Shown: piece after piece, positions 45,097 through 53,829 of the stretch | How the letters are laid out: every line of letters begins with the position of its first letter | How positions within the stretch are numbered: the first letter of the stretch is position 1 | DNA from: an uncultured Saprospiraceae bacterium | GTDB lineage: Bacteria > Bacteroidota > Bacteroidia > Chitinophagales > Saprospiraceae | Assembly: GCA_938001865.1 (NCBI GenBank) | Contig: CALLAW010000083.1 | Span: forward strand, 1 to 64,000 | Length of the DNA stretch: 64,000 nt | Direction of reading: 5' to 3' | Program-made: the position numbers and the translations under genes | Notes under the pieces: generated by a model | The model's database searches: none | Told to the model about the DNA's origin: nothing | Seen by the model: the letters and a program-made list of their open reading frames with translations, nothing else

Positions 45097-46509
45097 TTAG
45101 AATGAGATGCTAGTCTTGACATAGATGCCTGTCTCTAAGTCTTGTGTGATCCCATACTCTATAGCGAAGAGATAATTGTGATAAGCGATGATGTCGATAG
45201 CTGGCCCAAATCCATAGATCAGTCGATTGTTGAGGTCATTAGTCTGGATATAGGTGGGCTCATTGACATAGGCGAGATCAAAATTGGCACGGAGATATGC
45301 CTGCAGTGGGAGGACTCTAAACTGAGTAGGCACAAAATCAAAAAAGGAGAATTGGAAATCAAAAAGCTGAAAGGAAAGATAATTCTTAGTGATGATATAG
45401 TCTGGACCATCCATCACATAGAGGTCATAGCCTGTGACTAAGAAGTCACTCCACCCCAGTCCTGTATTATTAGAGAATGAGAGCGGAGTCCTCGAGAGAT
45501 TGGTCCGACCCTCCCACTGAGTTGTGAGTATGACCTTCTCTCCCAGAGGTTGATAATATTTACCAGAGAGTGTAATGAATGTATTGTCTACCTCATCGAA
45601 GATGAAGAGACCCTCCTTCTTGATATTGAATCGCCACTTATATCCTCTTGATGGATAGAGGCTGTAATCGGTCTTGTCTTGCTGGATATCATACTCTGCC
45701 ATGAAGAAGCGTAATCTATTCCCTCCATCTGGGAAGTAATCAGGGTTGAAGTGTTGGGCTATGGTATCAGCGACAGTATTCTGATGGAACTCTAGTCTGA
45801 TGACTTGATCAACAAATGTGGTAGGTCTATAGATGAGTTTGGTACCCACTCTGAATCTCTTGAGGAGTACTCGTTCGTCCTCTGCTTGGAAGAAAAGTGT
45901 CTTGTTATATTCTGTTTTGTATCCGATTTCTTTTCGATCGGAGAAGAAGAGGTTGACGCCAAGTCCCCAGTTGTCCCCGATGATATTGGGTAGATCGTAG
46001 GTGAGCTCTAGCTTACGCTGGTATCCAGTATGCGCTACGAACTTGATCTTGTCTCTCCGTCCGGTCAGATTGTAGTGTGCTACTCTGCCCCCATAGATCA
46101 CCCGAGAGAGATCTCTGTCAAACTCTTGCCACCAGACATTGAAGTTGCGATCTGCTAACTCGAGTATCGGGACTGGGAAGAGATACCAGTTCTCTATGAA
46201 GTCATAGTGAAGGTGAGCCGCAGTCGTATCTTGATTGTATGTGATAGTGGTCTCTACGGCATTGAATAGGCCAGAGCTGAGGAGTTGGAGTCGAGAGTTG
46301 TCAATCGTAGCATCTAGCGAGTCAATCGCTATGTGTAGACCACGTTTGATGGGATTTTCGAAGTTGATCGTCTTAGCAATGGTCTTCTTATTTCCCGCAA
46401 GGGTAATCGAGTCTACCCTGACAGTCTGGCCGACTATATGAGCTGTCACTAACGTACTCATGATCAGAGTCGCTATCAATGCCTTAAGTCTGTGGCTAAA
46501 ACTACACAT
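45097..46509 (-). CDS. BamA/TamA-type outer-membrane protein with a single POTRA domain
   Basis: The 470-residue protein has a signal peptide (about 8-28, ending IVGQ), one POTRA domain (about 30-110, 'VRVDSITLAGNKKTIAKTI') and a 16-strand Omp85-like barrel ('DYSLYPSRGYKWRFNIKKEG', 'TQWEGRTNLSRTPLSFSNNT', ending 'GIYVKTSISF'). The usual BamA has five POTRA domains, so this short form is a BamA/TamA relative. The role is probably insertion or export of outer-membrane proteins or lipids. It overlaps the CBS gene by 8 bp, so both come from one mRNA. Confidence 0.9.
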   Translation of the reverse strand: MCSFSHRLKALIATLIMSTLVTAHIVGQTVRVDSITLAGNKKTIAKTINFENPIKRGLHIAIDSLDATIDNSRLQLLSSGLFNAVETTITYNQDTTAAHLHYDFIENWYLFPVPILELADRNFNVWWQEFDRDLSRVIYGGRVAHYNLTGRRDKIKFVAHTGYQRKLELTYDLPNIIGDNWGLGVNLFFSDRKEIGYKTEYNKTLFFQAEDERVLLKRFRVGTKLIYRPTTFVDQVIRLEFHQNTVADTIAQHFNPDYFPDGGNRLRFFMAEYDIQQDKTDYSLYPSRGYKWRFNIKKEGLFIFDEVDNTFITLSGKYYQPLGEKVILTTQWEGRTNLSRTPLSFSNNTGLGWSDFLVTGYDLYVMDGPDYIITKNYLSFQLFDFQFSFFDFVPTQFRVLPLQAYLRANFDLAYVNEPTYIQTNDLNNRLIYGFGPAIDIIAYHNYLFAIEYGITQDLETGIYVKTSISF

Positions 46510-47164
46510 TGAGGTATGTCATCAGATGATCGTAGCGATCCTTGAGTGTGTCCGTATAGTCATTAGAGGTGAAGCTCGCAATGATGTCATAGCCATATCG
46601 TTCAAATGTGGCAAGGACAAATTGGATATCCATGCGATTTACCTTGAGTGTAATCTTGATATGATCTTGATCCTTGCCATCAGAGAGATAGCATGAGATA
46701 ATTGCTGCATTCTCTGACTCGACGATCTGAGCTATCTCTGACATGGTATATGCTGTACGCTTGGTCTCTACGACGATGATGGCTCCTGTCTCCCTTACGG
46801 AAAAACTCGTGGCAAAGGCTCTGAAGATATCCTCTTGACTGATGATCCCTCTATACTTCCCTTCCTTGTTGAGGACTGGCATCATCGTCCAAGATCTCTC
46901 ACCGAGGAGTTTGATGATATCATAGATATGAGCTATCGGTGCTACGTGATCTATATGCCCCTTGTGCAGGTGATCGCCGATCTGATCCTCTGGGAGTAGA
47001 GTCTCGAGGGCTTTCATATTGATAATGCCGACGACCTCTCCATCGCTATCAAGTACTGGCAGCTCATTGAGCCTATAGATCTCTAACTGGTCTATGACAT
47101 CTTGTGCTGTGTCAGTTGTCTTGGCTGGGAAGATACTCTCTGATATTAGTGCTCTTGCTATCAT
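46502..47164 (-). CDS. CBS-domain protein with C-terminal ACT-like region
   Basis: The 220-residue cytoplasmic protein has two CBS domains (about 1-60 and 70-135: 'LNELPVLDSDGEVVGIINMKAL', 'WTMMPVLNKEGKYRGIIS') and a C-terminal region of about 85 residues ('GAIIVVETKRTAYTMSEIAQ' and 'IKITLKVNRMDIQFVL') with the pattern of an ACT domain. CBS pairs bind adenine nucleotides. Bacteroidota genomes keep this gene next to an Omp85 gene, as here (8 bp overlap), which hints at regulation of envelope processes; the mechanism is unknown. Direct repeats lie upstream. Confidence 0.88.
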   Translation of the reverse strand: MIARALISESIFPAKTTDTAQDVIDQLEIYRLNELPVLDSDGEVVGIINMKALETLLPEDQIGDHLHKGHIDHVAPIAHIYDIIKLLGERSWTMMPVLNKEGKYRGIISQEDIFRAFATSFSVRETGAIIVVETKRTAYTMSEIAQIVESENAAIISCYLSDGKDQDHIKITLKVNRMDIQFVLATFERYGYDIIASFTSNDYTDTLKDRYDHLMTYLNV

Positions 47165-47484
47165 ATCTGCTCATGTATAGGGTGTGATGTAATGCTCCTT
47201 ACTAACGTGTACTCTGTCGCTAAGGTTACTTACGCTGTCGCTAAAATAGAACTTTAACTCTGTGATAAGGAAAAAGAGTCGTGAAAATGACTCAATGAAG
47301 GGTTACGAATGATAGGAGGCGTCTGCCGAAGGGTAAGCCGTCATTAGCATTGGTTACCTGCTGGGTGTGCTGTAAATCGTCCATACATCCAAAAGAGTAG
47401 GAAATAGCTGCTACATCAAGCCTTTTTTTTATAGGCTGTTATTGGATACAGATCCAAGTGTGAGAGTTGTCACTTGGCTGACTG
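47165..47484. other. Intergenic region with direct repeats
   Basis: It separates the CBS/BamA-like unit from the nucleoside-hydrolase-like gene, both on the minus strand. The direct repeat CTGTCGCTAA lies at 47214-47223 and 47235-47244. I see no gene. Confidence 0.4.
47214..47244. promoter_or_regulatory. Two direct repeats CTGTCGCTAA, candidate operator
   Basis: Two perfect 10 bp copies start 21 bp apart, two helical turns, 50-80 bp upstream of the CBS protein ATG at 47164. The spacing is that of sites for dimeric regulators such as LytTR proteins, which bind direct repeats. Regulator not identified. Confidence 0.35.
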
Positions 47485-48339
47485 CTAGATGTGCTGTTGA
47501 ATGTATCTGAAGTATTGAGAGCAATCATCAATATTTGGGATTTGGAATATCCATTGGACTTCACTGAAATCAGAAAAATCCAATCCTCCTGACTCGATAC
47601 TCTTATTATTGTATCGATCGTCTACCCCATTGTACTTATCGGCTAATGTCACAGCCAACCTCCATAATGAGAGTACCTCTTCATCCTCGAGGATCTTGTA
47701 CCAGAGGATGGGTGTCTCCGAGTTGTAGCCTGGTGTATCGTTGTCAGTAGCATTGCCATCTGCGATCTTATGGTAATCGGTATATTGCTTGACATAATCT
47801 AGATTTTCCTTTCTGGTCATCTTTTCGTTCCAGTCGCTATGTTGTACGATATGTATTCTTTGCGTTGTATTGAGAGATGGTTTTGCTTCTCTTAATCTTG
47901 CAACAAGGTGAGCTGAAAAATCTGATTGTCCCGCTTCTGCGATCCAGATATCCCCTTGGTTCTGATCGAGTACAGCAAGAGCCTTAGCATATACCTCATC
48001 TAATGCGACCTCAATATCGGCATGTGCATCACTCCAATGATCCTTATATGCTGCATCGAAGAGGATATTAGGTGGGATATAGCTGCCCTCCTGAATCCCA
48101 TAGCTCCCCGCAACAGCATGATAGTCCACATCAGCATATCGATCTAGATGTATCAATGAGCCAAAGGCTGCGATAGAATGAAGATCATCCGCATCGGTCT
48201 TACAATCATAGTGCAAGAGAAGTAGATCAGTATCAATGTCAAATCTGCCATAATTTACCTCCGAGTGTGCAGGGACAGCAGATCTATTGCAACTGAGGCA
48301 GCAATTAAAGATGAGAATTATGCCGAGTATTTTTTTCAT
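47485..48339 (-). CDS. Nucleoside-hydrolase-like lipoprotein
   Basis: The 284-residue protein has a lipoprotein signal (Cys at 17 in 'CLSC'). Just after it, 'LLLLHYDCKTDADDLHSIAA' resembles the Asp cluster 'D-D-DDA-A' that binds Ca2+ in inosine-uridine nucleoside hydrolases. Further segments such as 'WIAEAGQSDFSAHLVARL' and 'ILWYKIL' fit the layout of this superfamily. The exact substrate is unknown, and the first Asp pattern differs from the classic 'DTDPG', so it may be a diverged member. It is expected to face the periplasm or surface. It lies 48 bp downstream of the esterase gene. Confidence 0.6.
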   Translation of the reverse strand: MKKILGIILIFNCCLSCNRSAVPAHSEVNYGRFDIDTDLLLLHYDCKTDADDLHSIAAFGSLIHLDRYADVDYHAVAGSYGIQEGSYIPPNILFDAAYKDHWSDAHADIEVALDEVYAKALAVLDQNQGDIWIAEAGQSDFSAHLVARLREAKPSLNTTQRIHIVQHSDWNEKMTRKENLDYVKQYTDYHKIADGNATDNDTPGYNSETPILWYKILEDEEVLSLWRLAVTLADKYNGVDDRYNNKSIESGGLDFSDFSEVQWIFQIPNIDDCSQYFRYIQQHI

Positions 48340-48386
48340 TATTTGAGTAGATTGATCGTAAGTGATGTGGAGTACACATATCGGTT

Positions 48387-49403
48387 CTATTCTATGCTCA
48401 ATGATTGTCTATCGGTGATAAAGTCAAAAACCATCTGTGCTAAACTCTTGTCGTCTACTGTTGCATTCCAAGGACCATGACCTTCTCCCTCCAGCGGGAC
48501 TAGGTTGCAGTAGATACCGAGTGATTGATAGATACTATCGAGCTCAGTGGCTTCTGCGTACAGTACAGTAGGGTCAAGAGTACCATGTGCAATGAACAGT
48601 TCTGGATCATCTGCATCATAGCGATCCAGCCCATATACGGAATCAAATAATTCCAGTTTTACATTGCCTCCCCAGAAGTCTATCATACTCCTTATCGTGT
48701 AAGTCTCAGTCAGATTGGTAGTGTTCAGAGTAGGATCATCGCTGAGCGGTATCTCATCTCTGAAGTCTCCTTGATCCGAGATGCCAAGAGCAATCGTCGT
48801 AATACCACCAGCTGATGCACCTCCTACAGTAATGTACTCAGGATTAATCTTATACTCATCCTCATTGGCAACGATCCATCGTAGTGCAGCTTTGGCGTCT
48901 CTCTGAGCAGCATACATAGCTATGCTAGTCCTTGCTTCATCTGGAGTTGAGGCATTAGCAATTGTATAATCTATCCAGTCTTGTGGGGCTATTCCTCTGA
49001 AGTCAGTACCTCCGAAGTCACTCGTCGTCCTATAATCTACAGATACAAATACCCAACCTCTTGAAGCAAAGTAGTGTCCCATATCGACAATTTCTGGTTT
49101 GGTCTTGGTACCTCCTTGGAAACCTCCACCGTGGACAAACATAAAGACTGGGCGATGGGGAGCATTGTTATCTGGAGAGTAGATATCTAAGCGTTGGGGC
49201 ATCTCAACAGGAGTGCCGTCAGCTCCACTGTGACTGAGGCCATCAGCATACACAATATCCAGGTCAGACAAGACCTCATATGAAGATTCAAGAGTGACGA
49301 TTGGTACCTCGTTATTATGGATGACTGGTTGGTCGGTATTGCATGCCACTAAGAGGATTATCGCCATCACGATAAGACTAGAGATAAGGATTGGAGACTT
49401 CAT
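48387..49403 (-). CDS. Alpha/beta hydrolase lipoprotein (carboxylesterase/HSL type)
   Basis: The 338-residue protein has a lipoprotein signal ending 'LLVAC' (Cys at 21). The hydrolase shows the oxyanion motif 'FVHGGGFQGG' (about 88-97), nucleophile elbow 'GGASAGG' (about 195-201) and late 'FIAHGTLDPTV' and 'EGEGHGPW', giving Ser, Asp and His. These are features of the HSL / BD-FAE type esterase family. The substrate is unknown, likely an ester of sugars or lipids. It is the first gene of the two-gene unit with the nucleoside-hydrolase-like lipoprotein. Confidence 0.9.
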   Translation of the reverse strand: MKSPILISSLIVMAIILLVACNTDQPVIHNNEVPIVTLESSYEVLSDLDIVYADGLSHSGADGTPVEMPQRLDIYSPDNNAPHRPVFMFVHGGGFQGGTKTKPEIVDMGHYFASRGWVFVSVDYRTTSDFGGTDFRGIAPQDWIDYTIANASTPDEARTSIAMYAAQRDAKAALRWIVANEDEYKINPEYITVGGASAGGITTIALGISDQGDFRDEIPLSDDPTLNTTNLTETYTIRSMIDFWGGNVKLELFDSVYGLDRYDADDPELFIAHGTLDPTVLYAEATELDSIYQSLGIYCNLVPLEGEGHGPWNATVDDKSLAQMVFDFITDRQSLSIE

Positions 49404-49966
49404 TGACTGTAGTATTTTGAAGAAGCTAATTTATCTAATTCCAAATAACAAAAATAATAATATCTGACTCCCCTCAGTGACAATGCTCTTTAGAGGAGAG
49501 AAAATTCTCAGCCAGCAGAAGCATCTTAGTTATGCTTCAGTTTCACTTCTATCCTTTGTTTGATTCAAGGGATGTTCTTTGAAGAGTGTACATTGACTCC
49601 AAATCTTTTTATTGGTAAATAATTTTCAAGTGATACAACCAACATGGTCAAATGTGACAGAATTGGGTAATTGCAGGTGTCCCTTCGCTTGTAGATAACA
49701 TATACAACTCTATTCTCTTTTCTTTTCTCTTACATTATTCAAAAAGTTACTTTCTCTATAACTACTTCATTATCAGATTTATATCCGTTTACAAATGTAT
49801 ATAAGCAGATGCAACCGTAACCAACCGTTTATATTTTGTTATTCGCTTGGTCTTGCTCTCATCTTTGCATTGTCAACGATTGATCACGACGATCTTTCAT
49901 TTTATTGTTTTAACCCGTTCCGTACATCGGAATACAATTTAATCACTCTTTAAAATTTTTATTATT
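49404..49966. other. Intergenic region between divergent genes
   Basis: It holds the probable ssb promoter at 49836-49867 and is AT-rich to the right. No ORF with protein features or repeat was seen. Confidence 0.4.
49836..49867 (+). promoter_or_regulatory. Probable ssb promoter
   Basis: TTG (49836-49838), 21 bp spacer and CATCTTTG (49860-49867), one mismatch to TAnnTTTG. The leader to the ATG at 49967 would be about 90 nt. Confidence 0.4.
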
Positions 49967-50317
49967 ATGAATTCAATTAAGAATCACGTACAACTCATCG
50001 GTAATGTAGGAAAGGATGTAGAAATCAAAACATTCGACAATGGTAAGAAAGTAGCACGTCTCACACTTGCAACTAACGAATACTACAAAGATGCAAAAGG
50101 CGAAAAGCAGCAGTCAACACAATGGCATAATGTCGTCGCTTGGGGCAAACTTGCTGAAGTCTTTTCTTCAACTCTTACTAAAGGTACTCAGGTTGCTATC
50201 ACTGGCAAATTGACCTCTCGGTCATATGACAATGCTGACGGTCAGAAGAGATATGTCACGGAAGTCGTAGCTAACGAATTTATGAAAATCACTAAGGCTG
50301 TTGCTGAACCATTCTAA
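49967..50317 (+). CDS. ssb: Short single-stranded DNA-binding protein
   Basis: The 116-residue protein is an SSB OB fold: 'VQLIGNVGKDVEIKTF', 'KVARLTLATNEYY', 'TQWHNVVAWGKLAEV' and 'VAITGKLTSRSYD'. It covers ssDNA in replication and repair. It lacks the long acidic C-terminal tail of full-length SSB; the chain ends 'AVAEPF', which keeps only the last Pro-Phe of the usual 'DDDIPF' tip. Bacteroidota often have a short SSB paralogue next to the main one, so this may be the accessory copy. A terminator hairpin follows. Confidence 0.95.
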   Translation: MNSIKNHVQLIGNVGKDVEIKTFDNGKKVARLTLATNEYYKDAKGEKQQSTQWHNVVAWGKLAEVFSSTLTKGTQVAITGKLTSRSYDNADGQKRYVTEVVANEFMKITKAVAEPF

Positions 50318-50381
50318 GTAGATCTCTGAGTATGATCTCAATCTAAGATTGCAACTATCTGACTCTGAGATTGCCAATAAT

Positions 50382-50420
50382 AAATGGGCTATAGGTTACT
50401 GAATAATCTATGGCCCATTT
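50382..50420. terminator. Hairpin terminator between ssb and the DEAD-box gene
   Basis: AAATGGGCTATAG (50382-50394) pairs with CTATGGCCCATTT (50408-50420), a 13 bp stem with one G-T type mismatch, in the gap of two convergent genes. T runs are short, so it could serve both sides weakly. Confidence 0.6.
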
Positions 50421-50550
50421 TACCTTTATTCCTGTTCTGCTTGATGCAAAATCATTGCAGTCTTGGAGACCGAAGTGAGTGAGGAGCTGTGAGTCAGCCG
50501 CATAAGATGTATCGCAATCGATTGGAAAAAGTATTCTCTCCTTCACCTCA

Positions 50551-51675
50551 TTATGCTTCTAACTTCATCTCACTAAATCTGATCCCTAGAGCTTGTTGAA
50601 TATCCTTAATGTTTGCTATCTCGCTAGGGATGATTAAAGCGATTGACTGTCCAGTCTTACCGCCTCTAGCAGTCCTACCACTCCGGTGAGTATAGTAATC
50701 AAGTGAGTCGGGGAGTTGGTGGTGAAGGACATAAGCGAGATTATTGACATCTATGCCTCTCGCTGAGACATCTGTAGAGACTAAGACTGAGAGCCTTTCT
50801 TTTTTGAAAGCTCTCATCACTTTCTCTCGTTCTCTCTGTTGCATATCTCCCTCTAATGCACCTACTTCATATCCTGATTCCTGTAAGATGGTTACAAGGG
50901 ATCGAGTACCTGCTTTGGTCCTGCAAAATATGACGCCTCTTTCGTTCTTCCTTCTCTCTAGTATTGTAGTGATCACATTGACTTTGTCAGGGATCTCAGT
51001 GATGATATAGTGGTGTGAGATATTTTCATTGACAAGCGAATTCTTATTGACCTCTACTCTGATTGCGTCATGAGAGAGATATGTCTCTACCATTTCCTTG
51101 ATCTCGGACGACATTGTAGCTGAGAATAACCACGTCTGTCTCTGAGCAGTATTGTGACTCAGTATCTTATTGAGGTCTTCCTTAAATCCCATACTGAGCA
51201 TCTCATCTGCTTCATCTAGGACGAGAGTCTTGACCGCTGAGATATCCACAGCCTTCCTCTCCAGTAAGTCAAGTAATCGACCAGGTGTGGCGACAATAAT
51301 CTGCGTTGGCCTTCTCAGAGATCTTATTTGTCTTTCTATCTTTTCACCACCATAGATACCCTCTACAAATATTTTTTGGTCTAAGTACTTTGTAAATTTA
51401 AAGAGCTGCTTCTTTATCTGCTGGACCAGCTCACGAGTCGGAGCGATGATTAGTCCTTGTACATTAGGTTGGCTTGGATCTACTCCATGTAGGATTGGGA
51501 GTCCAAATGCTGCCGTCTTCCCCGTACCCGTCTGAGCTAACCCCACGAAATCGGTCTTCGTATCGAGGAGGATTGGTAATACTCTTTGTTGGATCTCTGT
51601 CGGATGGATGATATTCACCTCGGTAAGTGCCTTGATATAAGCATTACTGATTCCTAAGTCTGCGAATGTTGTCAT
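50551..51675 (-). CDS. DEAD-box RNA helicase
   Basis: The 374-residue protein holds all DEAD-box motifs: Q motif ('FADLGISN...PTEIQQ'), motif I 'AQTGTGKTAAFG', Ia 'PTRELVQQ', motif II 'VLDEADEML', III 'SAT', and VI 'HRSGRTARGG'. It unwinds short RNA duplexes with ATP in ribosome assembly or RNA decay. It is at the short end for the family and ends right after the helicase core, without the basic C-terminal tail seen in RhlE and DeaD. A -7-like element (minus strand, 51693-51700) lies 18 bp upstream of the ATG. Confidence 0.96.
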   Translation of the reverse strand: MTTFADLGISNAYIKALTEVNIIHPTEIQQRVLPILLDTKTDFVGLAQTGTGKTAAFGLPILHGVDPSQPNVQGLIIAPTRELVQQIKKQLFKFTKYLDQKIFVEGIYGGEKIERQIRSLRRPTQIIVATPGRLLDLLERKAVDISAVKTLVLDEADEMLSMGFKEDLNKILSHNTAQRQTWLFSATMSSEIKEMVETYLSHDAIRVEVNKNSLVNENISHHYIITEIPDKVNVITTILERRKNERGVIFCRTKAGTRSLVTILQESGYEVGALEGDMQQREREKVMRAFKKERLSVLVSTDVSARGIDVNNLAYVLHHQLPDSLDYYTHRSGRTARGGKTGQSIALIIPSEIANIKDIQQALGIRFSEMKLEA

Positions 51676-51845
51676 AGATAGATATTATGACACAAAGGTA
51701 ACTGCACTTTTGACAATGAAGTCTCTTTGGATCATTCTGCTTCTGGATACAGAGAGTCCATTACTTGATTTCTTTTTTGATTGCGTCTTCATTGCTTGTC
51801 CATCATAGGTCACTCATCTGAGTAGCAGTTGATGACGACACCCAA

Positions 51846-53675
51846 CTAGAACATCTTCTCTAAGCTATTGAGATCCATCTCTACGAAGCATTTCTTACCA
51901 CTCGGAGTAGCGAATGGTACTTGACATGCAAAGAGTTCGTCGATAAGTTTGGTCATTTCCTCTGGAGAGAGTGGTTTATTCTTTTTGAGACAAGTATTCT
52001 TCGCGATACTTGATGCGAGGGATTCGATGATACCTGAGTTGAAGTCTAGCTCTTCTGCAGAGAGACTAATCAACTCTATGAGGAGTCCATGGATATTAGT
52101 CTCTTGGAGGATGGAAGGCACACCGTTGACGATATAGCTCTGCTTACCGAAGTCCTCGATCACGAATCCCAGTTTTTGGATAGATGGCAAGAGCTTTTGC
52201 AATAAGATTGCCTCATCAGGATTGAGATTGAGAGTAATAGGGAAGAGCAGATTCTGAGTTACCGTCTCAGCTGAGTCGATTGCTTTGAGGAGCTTCTCGT
52301 ACATGATTCTCTCGTGAGCATATTGCTGATGGATAATCAGATATCCCGACTTGATCTGATTGATGACATAGGTATTGTGGATTTGGTATGCACGCTTCTC
52401 GATACCTAGCATCTGCGAACTCTCTTTCTGTGGTATGAGTAAGTCTGGACTATCTGCACCACTCTGCATCCTGATGACTTGACCATCTTTAGATTCGTCA
52501 GGGATGACGCTGTCTTGTCCGAGTTGTTTATAGAGATTTTCCCATGATTGTTTCTCAGATGATGTTACTTGCCGCTGATGCGGAAATGCTGGACTTTGCC
52601 CATGAGCAATATTCTGATTTTGATAATAATCTGGTCTATTGCCGATGAGTGTATTCTCTGCATCGAAGTCGATACTTGGAGTGACATTGTACTTACCCAA
52701 TCCGTGCTGTACGGAGACCTTGAGATACTGATAGATGAGTCTTTCGTCTTCGAACTTGATCTCAGTCTTCGTCGGGTGGACATTGATATCTATCCTACTC
52801 GGATCTATCTCCAGGAACAGGACAAAGAATGGGGAGTGATCCTCGCCAATCAAAGATGAGAAGGCCAGCTTGATTGCATGATTGAGATAAGAGCTCTTGA
52901 TATATCTATTATTCACAAAGAGAAACTGATTACCCCTACTCTTTTTGGCTAGACCAGGCTTACCGATATAGCCGTTGATCGTAAGGACATCTGTAGACTC
53001 CTCGATCGGGACAAGCAGCTCGTTGACACTCTTACCGAAGATATTGATGATCCTCTTACGTAGGTTGTTTTCATTGAGGTGATAGACCTCATTATCATTG
53101 TGCTTAAGGCTAAACTTGATTTCTGGATTAGCGAGTGCTACTCGTTTGAATTCTTCCATTACATGTTTCAGCTCGACTGGATCAGACTTGAGGAACTTCC
53201 TTCTGGCTGGGATATTGAAGAAGAGATTCTTTACGGAAGTATTCGTCCCTCGTGGTGCTTGGCAGTACTCCTGACTCTTGACCTTAGATCCAGCGACTTC
53301 TAATCTCACACCCATGTCACTCTCTTCATTACGTGTGACGATGACCATCTGCGCTATCGAGGCGATACTTGCCATTGCCTCTCCCCTAAATCCCATAGTC
53401 CTGATCGCAAAGAGGTCTTCTGCTCGAGTAATCTTAGAGGTTGCATGTCGTTCGAGACTCATCCTAGCATCAGTCTCCGACATACCGATCCCATCATCTA
53501 TCACCTGTACGAGAGTCTTACCTGCATCCTTGAGGATGAGCTGGACGAATGTACTCTGTGCATCGATGCTATTTTCGAGGAGTTCTTTGACTACAGAGGC
53601 AGGCCGCTGGATGACTTCTCCGGCGGCAATCTGATTAGCTATAGACTCGGGTAGTAGCTGAATGATGTCAGCCAT
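51846..53675 (-). CDS. mutL: DNA mismatch repair protein MutL
   Basis: The 609-residue protein has a GHKL ATPase N-terminus: 'ELLENSIDA' (31-39), 'DDGIGM' (60-65), 'GFRGEA' (95-100), then the transducer ('NNRYIK', 'DINVHPTKTEIKF'), a variable linker (about 330-425) and a C-terminal dimerisation domain. The endonuclease motif DQHA-x2-E-x4-E reads 'HQQYAHERIMYE' (449-460), so the metal-binding Asp and His are changed; nicking activity is doubtful. It stands alone between two intergenic gaps. Confidence 0.97.
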   Translation of the reverse strand: MADIIQLLPESIANQIAAGEVIQRPASVVKELLENSIDAQSTFVQLILKDAGKTLVQVIDDGIGMSETDARMSLERHATSKITRAEDLFAIRTMGFRGEAMASIASIAQMVIVTRNEESDMGVRLEVAGSKVKSQEYCQAPRGTNTSVKNLFFNIPARRKFLKSDPVELKHVMEEFKRVALANPEIKFSLKHNDNEVYHLNENNLRKRIINIFGKSVNELLVPIEESTDVLTINGYIGKPGLAKKSRGNQFLFVNNRYIKSSYLNHAIKLAFSSLIGEDHSPFFVLFLEIDPSRIDINVHPTKTEIKFEDERLIYQYLKVSVQHGLGKYNVTPSIDFDAENTLIGNRPDYYQNQNIAHGQSPAFPHQRQVTSSEKQSWENLYKQLGQDSVIPDESKDGQVIRMQSGADSPDLLIPQKESSQMLGIEKRAYQIHNTYVINQIKSGYLIIHQQYAHERIMYEKLLKAIDSAETVTQNLLFPITLNLNPDEAILLQKLLPSIQKLGFVIEDFGKQSYIVNGVPSILQETNIHGLLIELISLSAEELDFNSGIIESLASSIAKNTCLKKNKPLSPEEMTKLIDELFACQVPFATPSGKKCFVEMDLNSLEKMF

Positions 53676-53829
53676 AGGCAGGTTTTAGGAGATTTGGTTA
53701 GACTACGAAGGTATGAGATTCTCTACAGAGTAAGACGATGAGTTATCCACATCTTAGTGGATACTCTTACACTTGGATTGATGAGATTTGCCTCTGATAG
53801 AGAGGCTTCTAGACCAGAGATGTTGGTCC

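Noticed and set aside
50355-50546. 63-codon minus-strand frame between ssb and the DEAD-box gene
   Set aside because: It runs through a strong 13 bp hairpin that looks like a terminator.
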